A DNA stretch of 64,000 nt from assembly GCF_001659605.2 (NCBI RefSeq), contig NC_035169.2, positions 5,632,110 through 5,696,109 of the forward strand, given 5' to 3'. The notes under the pieces were generated by a model, which did not search any database, was not told the DNA's origin, and was given only the letters and a program-made list of their open reading frames with translations. A program made the position numbers and the translations under genes. This document shows, piece by piece, positions 1-11,600 of this stretch (its first letter is position 1; each line of letters starts with the position of its first letter). Source of the stretch: Manihot esculenta. Its lineage: Eukaryota > Streptophyta > Magnoliopsida > Malpighiales > Euphorbiaceae.

Positions 1-865
1 TGTGCTTTGAATTCAATTTCCATTTAGTCAAGAAATATAAATTAACTTTATCCTTTCCCATTTTAAATAAACAAAGTAACTATACACATATACATATATT
101 TAAGAAAAATATCAATGTTATATATTTATCCACTCACCAGTATTGAGGATAGAATAACCTAAGTCGCAGGAGCACTCCTATTACCTATCCCAAAAGCTGG
201 ATCCTCTCCTAGAATTAAAAAGAAAATAATATATCAAATAATAAATAAATATACTATGATAATAATATAAAATGTAAAATACAAAATTTTAAATATATTT
301 TTATATATATATTTTTAAGAAAATTTCAGCAGTATTTCGGCATAGTTAAACCTCCCAAAAATGAACAACCTCAACAAAAATACTCAATAACCTATAAATA
401 TTATTTAGATCAACCTAAGAAAATCATTAATCCCAAAAAGAAATATAAAACCCCATTGATTGGAGCTAACTAAAATATAACCCATTTTTATCCTCAAATC
501 ACAAAAATCACTATTAAAAGGTAGAGAAAATAAACTATATCGCAATAAATCGAATAAAAGGGATAAAACTCACCTACCCAATTTTGGAACCTCTGGAAGA
601 AAATATTGAATTTCTGAGCAGGATATAGGTTTAAAATAGGATCTAGCTGAGGATTTCAAAAGTTTATGGGTTGATTGGGTTGAGAGGAAGGAGATTTGGA
701 GTAAAGAGAAGGATTTTTTTTTTTAAAACTAACAGAGCAAGCTCTATTTTTGGAGGAGGGAGACGGATGGGTTTCGGGAATGTTTCGGGACATTCCCGAA
801 ACCAGAGCTTTAATGCTCTCTCCTCTTTTTTTTTTTTTTTTATGGGCCTGGGCCTGGGCCTTATA
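1..865 (-). mobile_element. Solo-LTR-like insertion, copy 1 (left end outside window)
   Basis: This non-coding block interrupts the gag region of Copia copy 1. It aligns along its length with 20425-21326, where the same element interrupts Copia copy 2 and both ends are visible. The right end (CCTTATA) is fixed by comparison with the uninterrupted Copia copy 3 around 44761, where host sequence resumes at AGATCG. It contains no credible ORF; the predicted frames are poly-lysine or poly-phenylalanine runs from A/T tracts. Ends of the TG...TA type and a 5 bp target duplication in the sister copy suggest a solo LTR, probably of a gypsy-like element read on the minus strand. The internal part was never seen, so this is inference. 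Confidence 0.6.
770..803. repeat. Perfect 14-bp-stem hairpin in solo-LTR-like element
   Basis: Positions 770-783 (GGTTTCGGGAATGT) are the exact reverse complement of 790-803, with a 6-base loop TTCGGG. The same hairpin is at 21214-21247 in the sister element. It lies just before a long T tract. Confidence 0.85.
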
Positions 866-868
866 AGA

Positions 869-1748
869 TCGATTTTTATCCACTGGCGAACCAAATCCTG
901 CATTTATGGATTGGTTCTGTCACGATCAGATCGTTCGTAGCTGGATCAATTGTTTCGTTTCTGAATCTATTCTTCATCAGATCACTAGTTGCACCACTGC
1001 CAAGGATGCCTGGGACAAGCTCACTATAATCTATTCCGCCGGTGCTAAAACGCGGATTCAGCAGCTGCGTAAACAACTCAAGCATCTGTAGCGAGGTAAT
1101 GATTCGATTGACAATTACATGCGCAAAGTGAAATCGTATTATGATCAGCTTTGTGTGTTAGAAGGATCTGTTACAGAGGAAAATCTTATGTGCGATGTTT
1201 TGGAAGGATTGGGTTCAGATTATCGTCCTTTTACGCGTGCTATAGAAGCACGAAATACTCAGGTTACTTTTGATGAGTTGTATGCATTACTACTCAGTGA
1301 AGAATCCCCATTGAAGTTTGATTCTCTCACTCTTAATTCTGCCGTTCCTACTATTGCTCACTATGCAAATTCTGGGCGAGGTAGTAGAGGGCGTGGCCGT
1401 GGTTACCGTGGGCGTGGTGGACAGTCATCATATCAAGGACGCGGTTCTGGGCAGTCTAGTTATGCTTCTAGTCGTGGCACTTCTACTTTAACATGTTTTA
1501 ATTGCAATGGAACAAGACATGTTTCAAGACAATGTCCCTTACCTCGCACCAATCATCAAGCCAATGTAGCCAAAACTCAAACTGAACCTCTTCAATCTTG
1601 GACTATGGACTCCGGTGAAAATTATCATCTAGCAGCTAATCAGGAAACTATAGCTCATCCTATTCCTGTCAATGATGCCACCGCTCTCACAATTGCCGAT
1701 GGTAAAACACTTTGTCTTATCTCGTGGTTCTTCAATTACTTATATTAA
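869..1748 (+). pseudogene. Copia copy 1 gag and protease fragment
   Basis: Encodes the middle and end of a Copia Gag. An RNA-binding Gly/Arg-rich stretch precedes a CCHC zinc knuckle around 1495-1540, which has lost a conserved glycine (Arg before the His). The protease active-site DSG triad follows near 1607-1615, with Glu where the other copies have Ala or Val. A TAG at 1089-1091 interrupts gag; copies 2 and 3 have CAG there. The frame is lost again near 1720, where copy 1 lacks a few bases (copy 2 reads CTTCCTGTCTTATC, copy 1 CTTTGTCTTATC). Confidence 0.85.
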
Positions 1749-1768
1749 TGGTCATAATTTTCGTTTGA

Positions 1769-2959
1769 ATGATATTCTTTATTCACCTGCTATATATCAC
1801 TAACAATTTAATGTCAGTTTCTGCTTTTACCTCACAAAATATCATTTCAATTGAATTTTTCCCTGACAAATATTTTGTGAAGGATATCCCCACGAAGCAG
1901 GTATTATACCAAGGCCCGAGTGACAATGGCCTTTATCTTTTTCCTTCGCAGCAAGTTCGGTCATTCTCTCCAAAAGCTTTCCCAGCAACAGTTTCATTAT
2001 GGCATGAGCGGCTAGGACATGCAAATTTTTGAGTTGTTGATGATGTTCTTAGATCTAATAGTATTTCTTTTGTTTTTAGTAATAAATTTCATCATTGTCA
2101 TGCTTGCAATGTGAGTAAATCACATAAATTACCATTTGTTGATTCTCTTTATCGTGCTAAACAGCCTCTTGAACTCATTTGTTCTGACGTTTGGGGTCCT
2201 GCCCTTGTTGTTTCTGTTGATGGTTTTCGCTATTATGTGATTTTTTATGATCATTTTAGTAAGTATTGCTGGTTATATTTTCTTAGACAAAAATTTGATG
2301 TCTTCTCTGTCTTTGTTCAATTTCGGTGTTTAGTGGAAAAATATTTTGGACTGCCTACCAAAAACTTTCAATCGGATTGGGGGGGAGAATTTCGGTCTTT
2401 GTCCAATTACTTGAAACAACATGGGATTTCACAAAGGGTTTCTTGTCCTCACACTCCTGAACAAAATGGATGTGCAGAATGAAAGCATAGGCATATTGTT
2501 GAGTTAGGCCGATCTCTATTACATCATGCTTCAGTTCCTTACAATTACTGGACCTATGCCTTCAATACTGCTACCTACACAATAAATAGATTGCCCTCTT
2601 CATCTAATAACAAACGCACTCCCTATAAAATTTTATTTCATGAGAAACCTACTTATGATGAATTGCGTGTGTTTGGTTCATTGTGTTATCCTTGGTTGAA
2701 ACCTTATTCATCTCACAAACTTGCTCTTAAGTCTTCTCGTTGTATTTTTCTTGGCTATAGTAAACTTCATAAAGGGTATACTTGCCTTGAAATTTCTTCT
2801 GGTCGTCTTTTTATCTCACGCCATGTCTTGTTTTTTGAGCAGGAGTTTCCTTTTAAAAAGTTGGATCATAATGGCACTACCTTAGTGGCTGAAGTGAGTC
2901 CTACGTTCATTCCATTACCACCATTCCACCTTTGTCAAATACACAAGCTGGTATCCTAG
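1769..2959 (+). pseudogene. Copia copy 1 integrase fragment
   Basis: Contains the GAG-pre-integrase HHCC zinc finger (H-x-RLGHAN near 2005-2030, H-HCHAC near 2093-2107). The integrase core follows, with the first catalytic Asp in the CSDVWGP segment near 2182-2205, the second in QSDWGGEF near 2371-2395, and a Glu-containing segment near 2480-2500. TGA codons at 2030-2032 and 2480-2482 each replace a CGA still present in copy 2. A further frame break lies near 2920-2960, where copy 1 has lost a base relative to copy 2. Confidence 0.85.
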
Positions 2960-4818
2960 GAGCAGCTCCAAAACGCAACTTACAAACCTCTCTTAGACAT
3001 CAAAATGATGCTGCTTCCATTACTCCAGCCCTTACCCAACACGATGCCACAACTGACACAAGTCAGACCCACATAGCAAGCCCATCACCTAAGCGCACCG
3101 TATCACTAAATACCAACCAAATCGAGCTGATCAATTTTCGTCATGTTCCTTTGCAAGTTAAGACACATTCCATGGTGACTAGACAGCAAACGGGCAAGCT
3201 CAAACTGCAAACTCCATGGTCTCCAAAGTTAAATAATGTGACTGCTTCTTTCTCAGTACCTAGTTGCTATACTCAAGCTGTCAAAGATCCAAATTGGCGT
3301 GATGCAATGATTCAAGAGCTTAATGCTTTAATTCAAGCCGGAACTTGGAAATTCGTCCCTCGGGACAAGGCACAGAATATAGTTGGTTGTAAATGGGTGT
3401 TCAGAGTTAAACAGAAATCTGATAGCAGTATTGATAGATATAAGGCTCGCCTTGTTGCTAAAGGATATCATCAACGTCCTGGCATTGATTACTTTGAAAC
3501 CTTTTCACCGGTTGTCAAACCAACTACTATTCAAATAATTTTGTCCTTAGTCGTCTCAAATGGTTGGTTAGTGAAGCAATTAGATGTTTCTAATGCTTTT
3601 CTGCATAGAGATTTGGATGATGAAGTTGACATGGAGCAGCCTCCAGGTTTCACTGTTACATCTAAACCAGATCATGTTTGTTGTCTACGCCGTTTACTAT
3701 ACGGTCTTCGTCAAGCTCCACGTCAGTGGTATAAATGTCTATTCTCAGCCTTAATCAATCAAGGGTTTTGAGTCTCTCCTGCAGATTCCTCTCTATTTTG
3801 CTATGTCAAGAACAATATCAAGTTGTTTATCCTTGTGTATGTGGACGATATTATCATGACCGGTACATGCAGTCATACTTTGAATCATATTATTTCCTCT
3901 CTCAAATCTGAGTTCATGTTGAAAGATTTGGGCACATTGGAATATTTCCTTGGTATGGAGGCAACTTGGACCGCTGATTGACTTTTATTAACTCAACAAA
4001 AGTATATATTTGACTTGCTTCAAAAAACTCAAATGGGAGACTACAAGGGAATCTCCACACCAGCAACTCCAAAAGATAAGAAGTCTACTATACAAAGCCG
4101 CCCAATGAGTGATCCCACGTTATATCGGAGTATAGTAGGTGGATTGCAATACTTGAGTTTAACCCGACTCGAGGTCTGTTATTCAGTTCACAAGGTTTCT
4201 CAGTTTCTTCATGCACCTACTGAGGATAATTGGTGTTTGGTAAAGCGTATATTGAGGTATCTCAAGCACACTGTTGGTCATGGTCTTTACATCTCCAAAT
4301 CGGCAAACACAGATTTGAATATATATACTGATGCTGATTGGGCGAGTGACATTGATGATCGCAAGTCTACCACAGGTTATGCTATTTTCATGGGCACAAA
4401 TCTCATATCTTGGAATTCCAAGAAACAACAAACAGTTGCTCGTTCATCAACAGAGGCTGAATATCGAGCTATTAGTCTTGCTGTCACTGAATTAACTTGG
4501 ATTCAGTCAATGTTGCGTGACATTACTTTCCATTCCACCAAAACTCCCAACTTGTGGTGTGATAATATTGGCACAACATATCTTTCTATCAATCATGTTT
4601 TCTATGCTCGGATGAAGCACTTGAAAGTCGATTTTCATTTTGTTCGTGATAAAGTGCAAAAGAATGAAGTAAAAGTACAGTTTATTTGCTCTAAAGATCA
4701 ATTAGCTGACATTCTGACTAAACCATTATCCAAAATGCGACATCAAACTCTAATGCAACATTTAACAATTTGTCCTGTCCCTACAATGCACGAATTGAGG
4801 GGGCGTGATAAGGCTTAG
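2932..4818 (+). pseudogene. Copia copy 1 reverse transcriptase-RNase H fragment
   Basis: Carries the Copia reverse transcriptase: GCKWVFRVK near 3388-3415, KARLVAKGY near 3442-3468, and the catalytic YVDDIIMTG near 3838-3864. RNase H follows, with the TDADWASD segment near 4327-4350 and SSTEAEYRA near 4444-4470. The polyprotein ends with a DILTKPL tail just before the polypurine tract. TGA at 3769-3771 (CGA in copy 2) and TGA at 3979-3981 break the frame. The fold is recognisable throughout but the copy cannot make a full polyprotein. Confidence 0.88.
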
Positions 4819-5040
4819 AGTTGTGATAAGGTTTAGAATCATGATAAGGTTAGAGTTGTGATAAGGTTTAGAGTTATGATAAGGTTTATAGTTGATTGAG
4901 ATAATATTTGTTATTCATACAATCTGTATCCAACTCAACCACTAGCTAACTGTTGATAGACCTGGTATATACTATATAAATGTATTCTATACATAAATAT
5001 AAATAACAAATAGAATTCTCAATACCATAAACCTTCTATA
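4806..5040 (+). repeat. Copia copy 1 3' LTR (235 bp)
   Basis: Begins TGATAAGG and ends TTCTATA, matching the LTRs at 17726-17960, 23099-23333 and 44173-44407, all 235 bp. A polypurine tract (GAATTGAGGGGGCG, 4792-4805) abuts its left edge. Its left part holds five imperfect copies of a 17-18 bp TGATAAGG-TTTAGAG unit. The terminus is TG...TA and not TG...CA. Confidence 0.9.
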
Positions 5041-5398
5041 AGCTCAATGTCCCATGTCTTCCAGTTACTGCCTCTGTCTTTGAGCTGCTCTATTTTATTT
5101 CTTTTCTTCTTAGCAGTGGCTTTCGCATGGAAAAACTAGGTAATACAATTACCGTCCCTTAACCAAGCTTCCTTTGCCCGTTGTTTCCAGAAATGCTCCC
5201 GCTGTTCAAAAAGTTCAGCCAACTTGTTTTCATAATGCATGAATTTTCATGATCATTCAATATTCTTGGACCCCTCAATCGACGAATCTATGTTCTACAA
5301 TCTTCAATCTCTTTGTTCCTGTAATTCTGGCCCCACATATCCAATTGTTGCCTACAAATAGCAAGCTTATGATGCATCTTTTACTATATTCGTCCAAC
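5041..5398 (-). pseudogene. L1-type LINE ORF2 fragment
   Basis: On the minus strand this reads the linker between endonuclease and reverse transcriptase of a plant L1-like LINE, with the typical WLRDGN...FFHAKA segment around 5100-5155. It is the host into which the Copia element inserted, since the matching RT part lies on the other side of Copia copies 2 and 3. One codon (CAG in the copy at 23334-23692) is TAG here near 5136. A CACTA-like element interrupts the LINE at 5399. Confidence 0.75.
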
Positions 5399-6744
5399 CA
5401 CTATAAGAAGCTTTCGGATTATCAACGGATTTTTTCGTTGACAATCCAATAAAAATCCGTTGATAAAATTGCTAACTGATAATCTGTTGTTAAAAAGTTT
5501 GTTAGTAAATTTTTACCGACGACTTTCAAGTCTCTTAGTAATACTAATTGATTTACTAACGGAGTTTCCGATACCATTACTAACGGATTTTAAATCCGTT
5601 AGTAAATTGAGAGAAAAATAATTTACTAACATTCATTGGTAAATCCATTAGTAAATCCATTAGAAATTTAAATAATTTAAAAATAATTCTTAATTTGATT
5701 AAATAATAAATTTTATTATTAATATTTTTTTATTAATTTAATGAAATTCAAAATTATATTATTATTATTACTAAGTTTTTAATTTGTGTCCAATATTTAT
5801 TAGAAATACATAGAACATAGAAATAAGATAAAAATAAATTATATAAAATGAGAGAAAATGATAAAAAAAAAAGAAAAAAGAGGAAAAGAAAGAAAATGAT
5901 AGAAAATTAAAAATTATGAAAAAGAAGGGAGAATGAAAGTAAAGTAAAAAGATGATTAGAGAAATGAGAAAAAAAGGGAATGAATTATTATAAAAAAAAT
6001 AAATGAGGAGAAAATAATAGAAAAAATGTAGATAGATGATAGAAAAAAAATATGAGAGAAACTAATATGAATGAATTATAGAGAAAATGAAGAAAATGAG
6101 AGAAAAGGGAAGAAAATAATGGAAAATAAAATGGAGAATAAAATGGAGAAAGTGAAAGGAAAATTATGGAGAAAAAATAAAGAAAATAATAGAAGAGGAA
6201 AGAGAATGAGAGAAAAAACTATAAGAGATGAAAGGAAAATAATAGAAAAAAATGTGAGAAAAAAATTATGAAATAAGAAAGTGAAATAAAAAGGAAGTAA
6301 CAGAGAAAGAAAGAAAATGAGAGAAAGGAAGAGAAAATGGAAAAAAAAAATGATAAAATGAATAAATGATAAAAAAGAGAATATGGTATTATATTTATAA
6401 AGGTGAATTATTAACCGATTTAGTAACGGATTCACAATCCCTTATTAAATTTTGAAAAAAAAAAGTGAGATTTTTTTCTCTCTAAGAATTGCCAACAAAT
6501 CCATTAGTAAATCCGTTGGTAACTGAAAAAATGTGAATTTAAAAAACAATACGTGAATTTTACGCGGGATTTCATATTAAATTTACTAACGAATGGCATC
6601 CGTTGATAAATTCAACATATTTTTTACTTACTAATTTAATGTTAAAATTTAGTTATCAATTTTTAAATAGTAATTTTTTGAATATATTACTAAGCGATTT
6701 AGAGTTTGTTAGTAATTTAAACATTTTTTTAAATTTATTGTCCC
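5399..6744. mobile_element. CACTA-like non-autonomous DNA transposon, copy A (right end not identified)
   Basis: Starts CACTATAAGAAG immediately after LINE sequence, resembling a CACTA/En-Spm terminus. It carries many subterminal repeats of a TTACTAACGGATTT / AAATCCGTTAGTAA type in both orientations near 5410-5660 and 6405-6720, as in plant CACTA elements. The interior is a long purine-rich tract without coding potential. No mirrored terminus ending in TAGTG was found, so the right edge is approximate, and no transposase is present. Confidence 0.55.
5840..6380. repeat. Purine-rich low-complexity tract in CACTA-like copy A
   Basis: About 540 bp almost free of C, made of degenerate repeats such as GAGAAAATGAGAGAAAAGGAAG. 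The same tract is in copy B (about 8600-9120) and copy C (about 24200-24740). The opposite strand gives spurious poly-Phe/Ser/Leu frames. Confidence 0.85.
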
Positions 6745-8011
6745 TTATTACCTTTATCATTTGAATTCAAATCCATCACCTTTATCATTTGAAGTCAAAT
6801 CCATAACAATATTTCTTAACATAAAAAGACGCATTTTATTTAAATCAAATCTGCCAATTTCTTAATATAAATTAATATGTTAACTGCTACTGGTTATTAA
6901 TTTAATTAAATAATTAAAGATCTAATTAGATTAATTAGCAATATGTTGTCTTTCGAAGAGATTCAATGGGTCCCTTGAATTCTCAAGAAAACAACAATTG
7001 AAGTAGTGTTCTTCGAATTCAGAAATTAACTTTCAACTGAAAATAATTGTTTAGCCTTTAAAAGTCATAATAAAATTGCAAAAGCTAAAGAAAAAAAAAA
7101 GACAAAAAGAAGAAAAATAAAAGAAGAAGATGAAGAAGAAGAGAGAGAGGGCGGCAGTAAGAGAGGAGAAAGAAGAGAGGAGAAAATATGATGATCTAGC
7201 TAGGAGTTTTATATAGGCACAAAAAGATAGAATTTAATAATTTAAAATAAACTCTACTACTCCTATCTTATCTCTATCCTAATCTGATTGTTTTTTATCC
7301 AACTATAAGTTTATCCTTGCTTAGGTGGCAAAATCTGCTGAGGTGGCGCTTTCTAAAACTTCCCATCGCCTTGGGCTACAGGTTTAGCCAAGGTTGCAAC
7401 CTCCCAGTATAAAAATCTTTTAATTCAGCCTTTTTTCATTTATTTTCTCAAATTCTGCTAAAAAACCTATCCAAAATTAAATTTCAAGTAAAATTAAATA
7501 TTTATATCAAAATTATAGCAAAATTATGGAATTAAATGAGGAAAAAAATTGTGAGTTTTGTAACTCATCAATGACCGCTGGACTTCCTACACCTGGAGGC
7601 AAGGCCATACCCTAAGAAAGAACGCAGGCCCAAAACCCATCAAGCCCTCTTTAAGCAGACCAACCCAACATCGCAAGCCCTAGTCCGGATACGTGGAGCA
7701 GGCTGGATCTCACATGAGCACGGGTCCAACTGGAGGTAATCTAGCCTGATGACGTGATGTGAGGGAGAATAGCTGCCCAGTCACTTTGTAGCCCTACCCG
7801 CATGATAAATGACCGCCTGGCATGGGGAGGGGGTCTGACGTTTCTGTACGTACAGATCTGAGTGATAAAGACAAGTGACACTTTAGCAGAGAAGCGGTTA
7901 GACGTCGCTAGCAGAGAAACGGTTAGACGGCACTAGCAGACAAAAGTAAAAGGAATAAAAGGGAAGGAATGTCACCATTCGTGGAAAGGAATTTCTTTAC
8001 CTTTTAATCTC
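6745..8011. other. Unclassified repeated sequence, right part of unit A
   Basis: No gene was seen. It contains direct repeats around ATTTGAATTCAAAT (6760-6810), a GA-rich microsatellite near 7090-7190, and a less AT-rich block at 7560-7975. That block has a 27-bp-type direct repeat (AGCAGAGAARCGGTTAGACG, near 7887-7935). The same sequence recurs at 9310-10284 (truncated) and 24800-25960. Its relation to the CACTA-like element is unclear; it may be a second repeat family. Confidence 0.5.
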
Positions 8012-10284
8012 TCAATATTCTTGGACCCCTCAATCGATGAATCTATGTTCTACAATCTTCAATCTCTTTGTTCCTGTAATTCTGGCCCCACACATCCAAT
8101 TGTTGCCTACAAACAGCAAGCTTATGATGCATCTTTTACTATATTCGTCCAACCACTATAAGAAGCTTTCGGATTATCAACTGATTTTTTCGTTGACAAT
8201 CCAATAAAAATCCGTTGATAAAATTACTAACTGATAATCTGTTGTTAAAAAGTTTGTTAATAAATTTTTACCAATGACTTTCAAGTCCGTTAGTAATACT
8301 AATGAATTTACTAATGGAGTTTTCGTTACCATTACTAACGGATTTTAAATCCGTTAGTAAATTGAGAGAAAAATAATTTACTAACATTCATTGGTAAATC
8401 CATTAGTAAATCCATTAGAAATTTAAATAATTTAAAAATAATTCTTAATTTGATTAAATAATAAATTTTATTATTAATATTATTTTTTATTAATTTAATA
8501 AAATTCAAAATTATATTATTATTATTACTAAGTTTTTAATTTGTGTCCAATATTTATTAGAAATACATAGAACGTAGAAATAAGATAAAAGTAAATTATA
8601 TAAAATGAGAGAAAATGATAAAAAAAAAAGAAAAAAGAGGAAAAGAAGGAAAATGATAGAAAATTAAAAATTATGAAAAAGAAGGAAGAATGAAAGTAAA
8701 GTAAAAAGATGATTAGAGAAATGAGAAAAAAAAGGAATGAATTATTATAAAAAAATAAATGAGAAAATAATAGAAAAAATATAGATAGATGATAGAAAAA
8801 AAAATGAGAGAAACTAATATGAATGAATTATAGAGAAAATGAAGAAAATGAGAGAAAAGGGAAGAAAATGATAGAAAATAAAATGAAGAAAGTGAAAGGA
8901 AAATTATGGAGAAAAAATAAAGAAAATAATAGAAGAGGAAAGAGAATGAGAGAAAAAATATAAAAGATGAAAGGAAAATAATAGAAAAAAAATGTGAGAA
9001 AAAAATTATGAAATAAGAAAGTGAAATAAAAAGGAAGTAATAGAGAAAGAAAGAAAATGAGGAAAAGGAAGAGAAAATGGAAAAAAAATAATAAAATGAA
9101 TAAATGATAAAAGAAGAGAATATGGTATTATATTTATAAAGGTGAATTATTAACCGATTTAGTAACGAATGCACAATCCCTTATTAAATTTTGAAAAAAA
9201 AAGTGAGATTTTTTTCTCTCTAAGAATTACCAACAAATCCATTAGTAAATCTGTTGGTAACTGAAAAAATGTGGATTTTTAAAAAAAATACGTGAATTTT
9301 ACACGGGATTCCATAACAATATTTCTTAAACATAAAAAGACTCATTTTATTTAAATCAAATCTATCAATTTCTTAATATAAATTAATATGTTAACTGCTA
9401 CTGGTTATTAATCCAATTAAACAATTACAGATCTAATTAGATTAATTAGCAATATGTTGTCTTTCGAAGAGATTCAATGGGTGCCTTGAATTCTTAAGAA
9501 AACAACAATGGAAGTAGTGTTCTTCGAATTTAGAAATTAACTTTCAACTGAAAATAATTGTTTAGCCTCTAAAGGTCATAATAAAATTGCAAAAGCTAAA
9601 GAAAAAAAAAAGAAAAAAAGAAGAAAAATAAAAGAAGAAGATGAAGAAGAAGAAAGAGAGGGCGGCAGCAAGAGAGGAGAAATGATGATCTAGCTAGGAG
9701 TTTTATATAAGCACAAAAAGATAGAATTTAATAATTTAAAATAAACTCTACTATTCCTATCTTATCTCTATTCTAATTTGATTGTATTTGATCCAACTGT
9801 AAGCTTCTTGCTTAGGTTGCAAAATCTGTTGAGGTGGCATTTTCTGAAACTTTCCATGGTCTTGGGCTACAGGTTTAGCCAAGGTCGCAACCTCCCAATA
9901 CAAAAATCCTTTAATTCAAATTTTTTCATTTATTTTCTCAAATTCTGCTAAAAAACCTATCCAAAATTAAATTTCAAGTAAAATTAAATATTTATATCAA
10001 AATTATAGCAAAATTATAGAATTAAATGAGGAAACAAATTGTGAGTTTTGTAACTCATCAATGACCGCTGGACTTCCTACACCTGGAGGCAAGGCCAAAC
10101 CCTAAGAAAGAACGCAGGCCCAAAACCCATCAAGTCCTCCTTAAGCAGACCAACCCAACACCGCAAGCCCTAGTCCGGATACGTGGAGCAGGCTGGATCT
10201 CACATGAGCATGGGTCCAATTGGAGGTAATCTAGCCTGATGACGTGATGTTAGGGAGAATAGCTGCCCAGTCACTTTGCAGCCC
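8012..10284. repeat. Tandemly duplicated unit B (truncated at right)
   Basis: Second copy of unit A. It opens with the LINE fragment (8012-8153) and continues through the CACTA-like element. Its right end is cut at TACCC (10285-10289), where it is fused directly to the sequence upstream of MATE copy 1. In the single-copy unit at 23550-25960 the corresponding TACCC (25745-25749) is separated from the fused sequence by about 960 bp. Confidence 0.85.
8154..9310. mobile_element. CACTA-like element, copy B (internally deleted)
   Basis: Same CACTATAAGAAG start and subterminal repeats as copy A. Relative to A it lacks the segment corresponding to roughly 6571-6805: the GGGATT in the tail is followed directly by CCATAACAATATT. 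No transposase is present. Confidence 0.55.
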
Positions 10285-11600
10285 TACCCATGTCATTTCT
10301 AAGCCTTTTGAGCTTACATGTTCTGATCTGTAACTCGAACATAAATCATGGAGATGCACCAAGAGATATATATGAGTTAACGGAAGCTCCATGGATGAGA
10401 GTACCTAGCTATTTTTTCCAAATATATTTACTGTTAATCACTCAAAAATTTATTAATTTATAAATATTTATAAAAAAATCTTAAATAAGAGCAGTAAGTT
10501 TTTGTTTTTATTGATGTGCCTTAATAATTTATATTTTATATATTATAATTGAAATTGAAACACTGAAATTATTTAATTTTCATAAAAAAATATTAAATTT
10601 TAATTAAAATAATTATTCAAACTTTGACATTGAGAAATTAAAGTATAGTCGGTAATTTATTTTAGTAGTTGTTATTATTAATTGATAGTTGTTATTATAC
10701 CTCATCAAAACTTATTTACATAACGTATTTAGTAATTGTTTCAAAAAAAACAATAACGTATTTAGTAAAATTTTATATAATTGTAACTATTTAATACATA
10801 AATTAACTAATAAGTGTATATTTATCATATTAAATTATTTATTTTACTATTAAACAAATATAAATCAATTTTTATGTATGAAATCTACACAGGTGATTTT
10901 GAGCTCCTTGGAGAATTTAGCAAATGGAGAGAAAAAAAGATCGCTAAAACAGCTGCTATTGGCAACCAAGATGTTCCTAAACATATGTTTTTAGCAAATG
11001 GAGAGAAAAAGTAAATAACTTAAAATAACAATGGATAATTTTTAGCAGTCAAATTGGAGAATGGTTGAAAAAAGAAATGGAATTTCTGTTTTTGGAAATT
11101 GTTGCGTAAGCAGTGGCGGTTATTTTTGAGTTTGCTAATTTTAGCTCCGATTTTCTACAATTTTTGTGATGCATAAAAAGTACAGACTGGGATTTCCTGA
11201 TCAACTGAGGAAGCTGCATCTGTTGCAGCGTCCCAGCTTACAGGTTACTTCTATGATCCATGCTTCATTTTTCTAAAAACATTTCTAGCTGAAATGAAGC
11301 ATGATTCTTTAGGATTCTTTGTATTTTTTTTTTCTGGGATTCTATTGATTTGAATTTCTTATACTGCTTGTAATTTCTGGGAAACAACAGTGACTTTTCT
11401 GAGTATTTTCTTTTGTCATTTTCTTTGTTGACCAGTTGTTTGATGCCGAAATTCTTTGATTGTTGAATTCTTTTTCCCATCGGAAGCAGCCTGATTCCTC
11501 TGTTGGTTTTGGCTTGGTGATGATCACATTGTTTTAATTACTCCACTGAAGCTGCATCATCTTTATTCCATCTGTTGTTTTTGGAAAAACCAATTTAACG
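10285..11600 (+). promoter_or_regulatory. 5' flank of MATE copy 1
   Basis: AT-rich sequence with no coding gene seen, nearly identical to 26708-28026 upstream of copy 2. The first ~60 bases are a remnant of LINE ORF1. The stretch 11040-11245 may contain an untranslated first exon ending at a splice-like site, but I cannot show it. The ATG at 11601 has a favourable context (A at -3, G at +4). Upstream of 10285 the two gene copies differ completely because of the deletion that joined unit B to this sequence. Confidence 0.5.

Larger units (their letters stand above)
866..5040 (+). mobile_element. Copia retrotransposon copy 1 (5' part outside window or disrupted)
   Basis: Remains of a Ty1/Copia element with domains in the Copia order gag, protease, integrase, reverse transcriptase, RNase H, then a 3' LTR. 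The 5' LTR and start of gag are not present because the block at 1-865 is inserted in gag. The element is followed by AGCTC (5041-5045), the same 5 bases that flank copies 2 and 3. The three are therefore descendants of one insertion, copied with the surrounding DNA. Several nonsense mutations and frame breaks make it non-functional. Confidence 0.9.
5257..8011. repeat. Tandemly duplicated unit A
   Basis: Unit of 2755 bp running from inside the LINE fragment through the CACTA-like element and unclassified sequence. It is followed directly by a second copy (unit B, from 8012). The join shares TCAATATT (5257-5264 and 8012-8019). The single-copy version at 23550-25960 has TCAATATT at both of its ends as well (23550-23557, 25961-25968). 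The tandem duplication in the MATE-1 unit therefore arose between these 8 bp microhomologies. Confidence 0.85.

Noticed and set aside
6076..6435. Minus-strand Phe/Ser/Leu-rich frames (also 8713-9174 and 24445-24825) that look like membrane proteins
   Set aside because: They are the complement of the purine-rich low-complexity tract in the CACTA-like copies, with no start context, no domain and no codon structure.
10814..11014. Short ORF upstream of each MATE gene (also 27239-27439)
   Set aside because: Its presence in both copies only reflects the near-identity of the duplicated flank. It has no recognisable domain and lies in AT-rich sequence.
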